64,000 bases of DNA from NCBI GenBank assembly GCA_019671005.1, contig CM033752.1, forward strand, positions 2,852,001 through 2,916,000. The letters run 5' to 3'. Below, in pieces: positions 59,991 to 64,000 of this stretch. The notes below the pieces were generated by a model. The model saw nothing but the letters and a program-made list of their open reading frames with translations, had not been told where the DNA came from and searched no databases. Position 1 is the stretch's first letter, and each line of letters opens with the position of its first letter. The stretch is from Hibiscus mutabilis (Eukaryota; Streptophyta; Magnoliopsida; Malvales; Malvaceae). Made by a program: the position numbers and the translations under genes.

Positions 59991-61674
59991 CTCGGATCGT
60001 AGTCAATGACAAGATCGTAATCTTTGAGGAGTTCTATCCATCTCCTTTGTCAGAGATTCAACTCTTTTTGAGTCAGAAGATATCTGAGGCTTTTATGATC
60101 TGTGAAGAGATAACATTTTTCTCCGTAGAGATAATGTCTCCAAATTTTCAATGCGAAGACAACTGCAGCCAACTCTAAATCATAGGCAGGGTAATTCATT
60201 TTATGTGGCTTGAGTTGTCTCGAAGTATAAGCAATGACCTTACCTTCTTGTATTAGAACATATTCTAACCCAAGATGCAAGGCATCATTGTATACTGTGT
60301 AGTCCTGTCCAGACTCGAGTTGGGTTAGGACTGGAGCATGAGTCAAAAATTGCTTTAATTGGTCAAAACTTCTCTACCGATCATCAGTCCAGTTGAATGG
60401 AGTCTATTTTCTTAACATCTTGGTCAAATGGGCTACTAGTATAGAGAATCCTTTGACGAATCTTCTATAGTAGCCAGCTAGACCAAGAAAGCTTGTAACT
60501 TCTCCAATGTTCCTTAGTGGATTCCAGTCTAAGATAGCTTGAATTTTCTTCGAATCTACCTAGATTCCCAAGACGAAGATGATATGCCCAAAGAAGGCAA
60601 CTTCAGATAGCCAGAATTCACATTTGGAAAACTTGGCATAAAATTACTTTTCCCGAAGGGTTTAGAGTATGATACGAAGGTGATCACAATGCTCAGCAGC
60701 ATTCTTAGAATAAATTAAAAAGTCATCGATGAATACCACGACAAACTTATCTAGATAAGGTCTAAAAACCTAATTCATTAAGTCCATAAAGGCTGTCGGT
60801 GCATTGGTTAGTCCAAAAGGCATTACCAAGAATTTGTAGTGGCCGTATCGAGTACGAAAAGTAGTTTTGGGTACATCACATTCTTTAACCTTCATTTGAT
60901 AGTACCCCGACCTTAAATCGATCTTGGAAAACATAGAGGTATCCTTAAGATGATCGAATAGGTCACCAATTCTTGGCAAAGGGTATTTATCTTGATGGTC
61001 ACTTTATTCAACTGTCGATAATCAATACACAGTCTCATAGAACCATCTTTCTTCTTTACAAGGAGAATCGGAGCTCCCCAAGTTGAGGAACTCGGCCGAA
61101 TAAAACCCTTATATAACAACTCATGAATCTGAGCCTTCATCTCTCTAAGCTCAACTGCTATCATCCGATAGGGTGTAGTGGAAACTGGGTTGTTCTAGGT
61201 TACACTTCAATGACAAACTCTATTTCACGAGTAGGGGGTAAACCTGAAAGTTCGCCTAGAAAAACATTAGGGTATTCACATACGGAATAGATGTTTTGTA
61301 GTTGGGATTCCTCCTTAGCCTCCAAAGATAGAGCGTACAACGATGGAGTTCTCGAATTCATCAGTGTGATGTTTTTTTACCAGAACCTGAAGGTATTACT
61401 TCTTTTTACAACAATCTACCCAAGCCTAATGTTCACTGAGCCAATCCATACCCAGTATACCATCGAATTTATCAATTGGTAACACTAATAAGTTGGCCAG
61501 AAAAGGAATCCCTTGGATTATTAAGGGACAAAGTTTACACACTAGGCTTATGGTGACACAATCACCCGAGGGATTGGTTACAGTGATCTTTGATACAATA
61601 GGTTCACAAGATAGTTTATATTGTATTGCTAACATGGTACTTATAAAGGAATTGGTAGATCCAGGATCAAACAA
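59991..61674 (-). pseudogene. gypsy element 2 protease, reverse transcriptase and RNase H (broken)
   Basis: Protease: DPGSTNSFI at the start of the piece at 61426-61674, with proline in place of the usual second residue (DSG or DTG). Reverse transcriptase: FIRPSSSTWGAPILLVKKKD and LCIDYRQLNKVTIK (60913-61164), FSKIDLRSGYYQMKV (60770-60979), and FIDD at about 60730. RNase H: YNDALHLGLEYVLIQEGKVI and FTDHKSLRYLLTQKELN (60050-60346). Confidence 0.85.
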
Positions 61675-62995
61675 TGCATAAACCAGACATGATATAATTC
61701 AATGGTACCTACAATGATGTTAGGGTTATCTTTCTCTTTCTTGCTCCTCACGTGATACAATTGTGCATGAGCCTTAGTTTTGGGTCTAAATGATGCTTTA
61801 GACGAGCCACTAGGCCTCCATGAAGATCCTTGCTTTGCTCTCTTACCTCGAAAGGACTGAGCGGGGGATAAAAGATTAGCTGGTGCAGAAGTAGACTTGG
61901 CAGTATTCTTGGGACAATTACGAATAATATGTCCCATCTCGCTACAGAAAAAGCATGCTCTATATTTTTTACAACATTGTCCCACATGATGCATGTGCTG
62001 ACAAAAATTATAAATTGGGAATTGTGTCTCTCGCCCGGAGCCACCAGTGTTGTCGACAGAATTTGTCCTAGGAAAGGACTGGGTTACTGATTGAGGTCTA
62101 GAAATATATCCTAAATAGGGAGGCTATGAATACACATTCTGCTTCTGACCCTGGTACTTTCCTTTCTTAAAAGATTTTGGAGGACGAGAATCTTCTCGAT
62201 ATCTCTTCTCAGACTTGCCTGATCCACCGGCATTCTAGGCCTTTTGAGCAATCTCAGTAGCCTTGACCCAGTTTACCAGGTCTTGGAAATCAGTGATGTC
62301 CAATGCCGTAAACATAGGGCGCAGATCATCAATCAGCCTACTTATGAACATTCTACACTTTTCTTCCTCATTTATGATATACTTCACCCCGTACTTGCAG
62401 TACTTGCAAAAATCATGGATGTATTGCTCTACAGGTCATCTTTCTTGTTTCAAATGAAATAAGATGTCATGTCTCTCAATGAGATAATACTTACTGATGT
62501 ATTTCTTACGAAATTCACAAAGGAAAAACTACCAAGTCATCGCTTCTTCTAGGACTGTAAGGATGTACTCTCCCACCAATACAGTGCTTTATCAGCTAGC
62601 AATGCTAGAGTAGGTTCAAGCTTGTGTCTATTGGAACACTGTAGCTGCTTAGTCAGGATTTTCAAAGTATTGTTCAGCCAATACTCAGCTATTTCAGGAT
62701 CTTTATCATCACGACCAATAAAAAAAGTAAGCTCGATGCTGAGGTAATTTATCAATGGGAGCTCGGGCACTAGGGACAACAACGGTAGGAGGTTGGAAGG
62801 TCTGCTCAGCCTTCATCGAGGTCATAAATACTTTGAACATGTTAGCTATATTTCTGTAGCATTCAGCATGAGCGGACTGTACCTCGGGCTAGGGTCTTGT
62901 GCTAGAGAATTTTTTAGAATTAGAAAGTCTCCCCCTTATCTCCTCACCATGAGGTGAGGAGCCAGAGATATGCGAGCCTCATTAGAGTCAGACAT
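61675..62995 (-). pseudogene. gypsy element 2 gag (broken)
   Basis: The likely gag start is the ATG at 62995 (MSDSNEARI), 127 bp from the primer-binding site. The capsid region is seen at 62549-62782 (AEYWLNNTLKIL, LLADKALYWWES). The zinc knuckle CFFCSEMGHIIRNCP is intact at about 61900-61945. Stops occur from about 62940 on. Confidence 0.8.
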
Positions 62996-63121
62996 CTATA
63001 AATAAAGAGATCGGGTTAGCCGACAAGTCACAATATACAACAAATAACTTCTATGTGGCATAATGCAATGCAATGGCAATACAACAAACTTTAGTTTAGT
63101 CCTAGAATCGACTAAACTCTA

Positions 63122-63133
63122 GCTCTTATACTA
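63122..63133 (-). other. primer-binding site of gypsy element 2
   Basis: The minus strand reads TAGTATAAGAGC, the usual TGGTATCAGAGC with two changes, four bases after the LTR end. Confidence 0.75.
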
Positions 63134-63137
63134 CAAA

Positions 63138-64000
63138 TGTAATACCCCATTCCCGGTCTGGTAGGAATTTGGGTCGAAAAGTGTTACCAGTTAATAAAAC
63201 GATAATTTCGATTTGATGGTTACAATAATTTACTCTATAAATTATGTACCAATAATTCATGATGCAATACTTAATCATTTATAGTCAATATAGATCAACT
63301 AAATTAGAAATTGGGGCCAAAAGATGACTTAAACAAATTTGGGGACTAAATTGTAAATCACTAAATTAACAAATCATACTTAAAATTAAAGTTACCAATG
63401 TGAAATTCAATGTAGTTATATTTTGTTTACAAATTTTTAGAACAATCGGAATTTATTTGTACCCTCAAATAGGTCTTATAAAAATTCAGTGGCCAAATTA
63501 TAACATTTTAAAACTTCCTAAATCACCCATTTAACTAACTTACCTACCTCCGTACCGATACTCAAAGAGGTCGTATCGCTACGCCTATGACATGGTTGTT
63601 AAATTAGTTAAAATATTAGGGACCGTACCAGCATGGGTTTACCCGTCTTGGTACGCTATGCTGGTCTAAAAATCCAGAACCGACCAATTGTACCAAAATG
63701 CCTAGGGTTGTATCGGTATGCCTACATCGACCGTTAAAATGGTTATTTTCTTTAAACTTGTACCAATAACGTCTAGAAGGTTTACCTTCGGGATCGATAC
63801 AGTATCGATACGAAACTTTAATATTTTCTAGTGGCTAAAAGCCATACCGATATGAGTAGATGCATATTGATACGCTAACGCTAAACCAACAAAAAATGCA
63901 AGGCCGTACCGATACGCCATCACTCGTATCGGTACGACAAGGCCTGTGATGACAGATTTTATCTGGTTTATTAGTATTTTGCTCAACCAAACTATGTCCA
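63138..64000 (-). repeat. 5' LTR of gypsy element 2, partial
   Basis: The LTR 3' end (GGGGTATTACA on the minus strand) lies at 63138 and the LTR continues past the window. The region at 63555-63950 holds the same CGTATCGGTACG-type cluster as 52170-52580. Confidence 0.85.

Larger units (their letters stand above)
51750..64000 (-). mobile_element. gypsy element 2 (Del/Tekay-like), runs past the window end
   Basis: Minus-strand order: 5' LTR (from beyond 64000 to 63138), primer-binding site, gag, protease, reverse transcriptase, RNase H, integrase, polypurine tract, 3' LTR. Both LTRs and all domains are present, but the coding parts carry stops and frameshifts. It is closely related to element 1 in protein sequence and layout. 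Confidence 0.88.

Overview
This window is nuclear DNA of a flowering plant, most likely a eudicot. The evidence is spliced genes with GT-AG introns, plant-type gene families, AT-rich intergenic DNA and nested long-LTR Ty3/gypsy elements. The species cannot be named from the sequence alone. Malvales is only an impression from the style of the LTRs.

Three genes look intact. An intronless AAA-ATPase of the AAA-ATPase/BCS1-like plant family lies at 9972-11522 (+). A four-exon GT14 glycosyltransferase (beta-glucuronosyltransferase GlcAT14-like) lies at 16637-19876 (-) and its exons join in frame to 432 residues. A 694-residue secreted or membrane-anchored protein of a conserved but poorly characterised plant family lies at 47953-50037 (-). 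Two host genes are broken. A mitochondrial GUF1/LepA translation-factor gene has its 5' part at 37459-38221 and its 3' part at about 43760-44119, with an LTR retrotransposon between them. A PPR gene relic lies at about 45150-45900 (-).

Most of the rest is mobile DNA. From left to right: a gypsy element (1-8045, -) with a 3.56-kb 3' LTR; a MITE with 9-bp target duplications in the 3' flank of the AAA gene; a hAT-like end and a truncated copia element (12431-15509, -); a 1.73-kb giant foldback with 9-bp duplications (22005-23733); a small MITE inside a TA repeat; a three-level LTR nest (26047 to about 35990); two abutting MITEs with telomere-like interiors (36211-36902); the gypsy element that broke GUF1 (38222 to about 43700); further copies of both small MITE families (50788-51703); and a gypsy element (51750 to beyond 64000, -) whose 3' LTR carries a 3.6-kb solo LTR.

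There is no operon, CRISPR array or defence island. The least explained signals are three. Clusters of a near-palindromic 12-mer (CGTATCGGTACG and its complement) lie at a similar distance from the 3' end of LTRs in different families and orientations. The giant foldback carries two tRNA-like modules in each arm. A 135-bp tandem duplication was copied across the junction between GUF1 and the inserted LTR.
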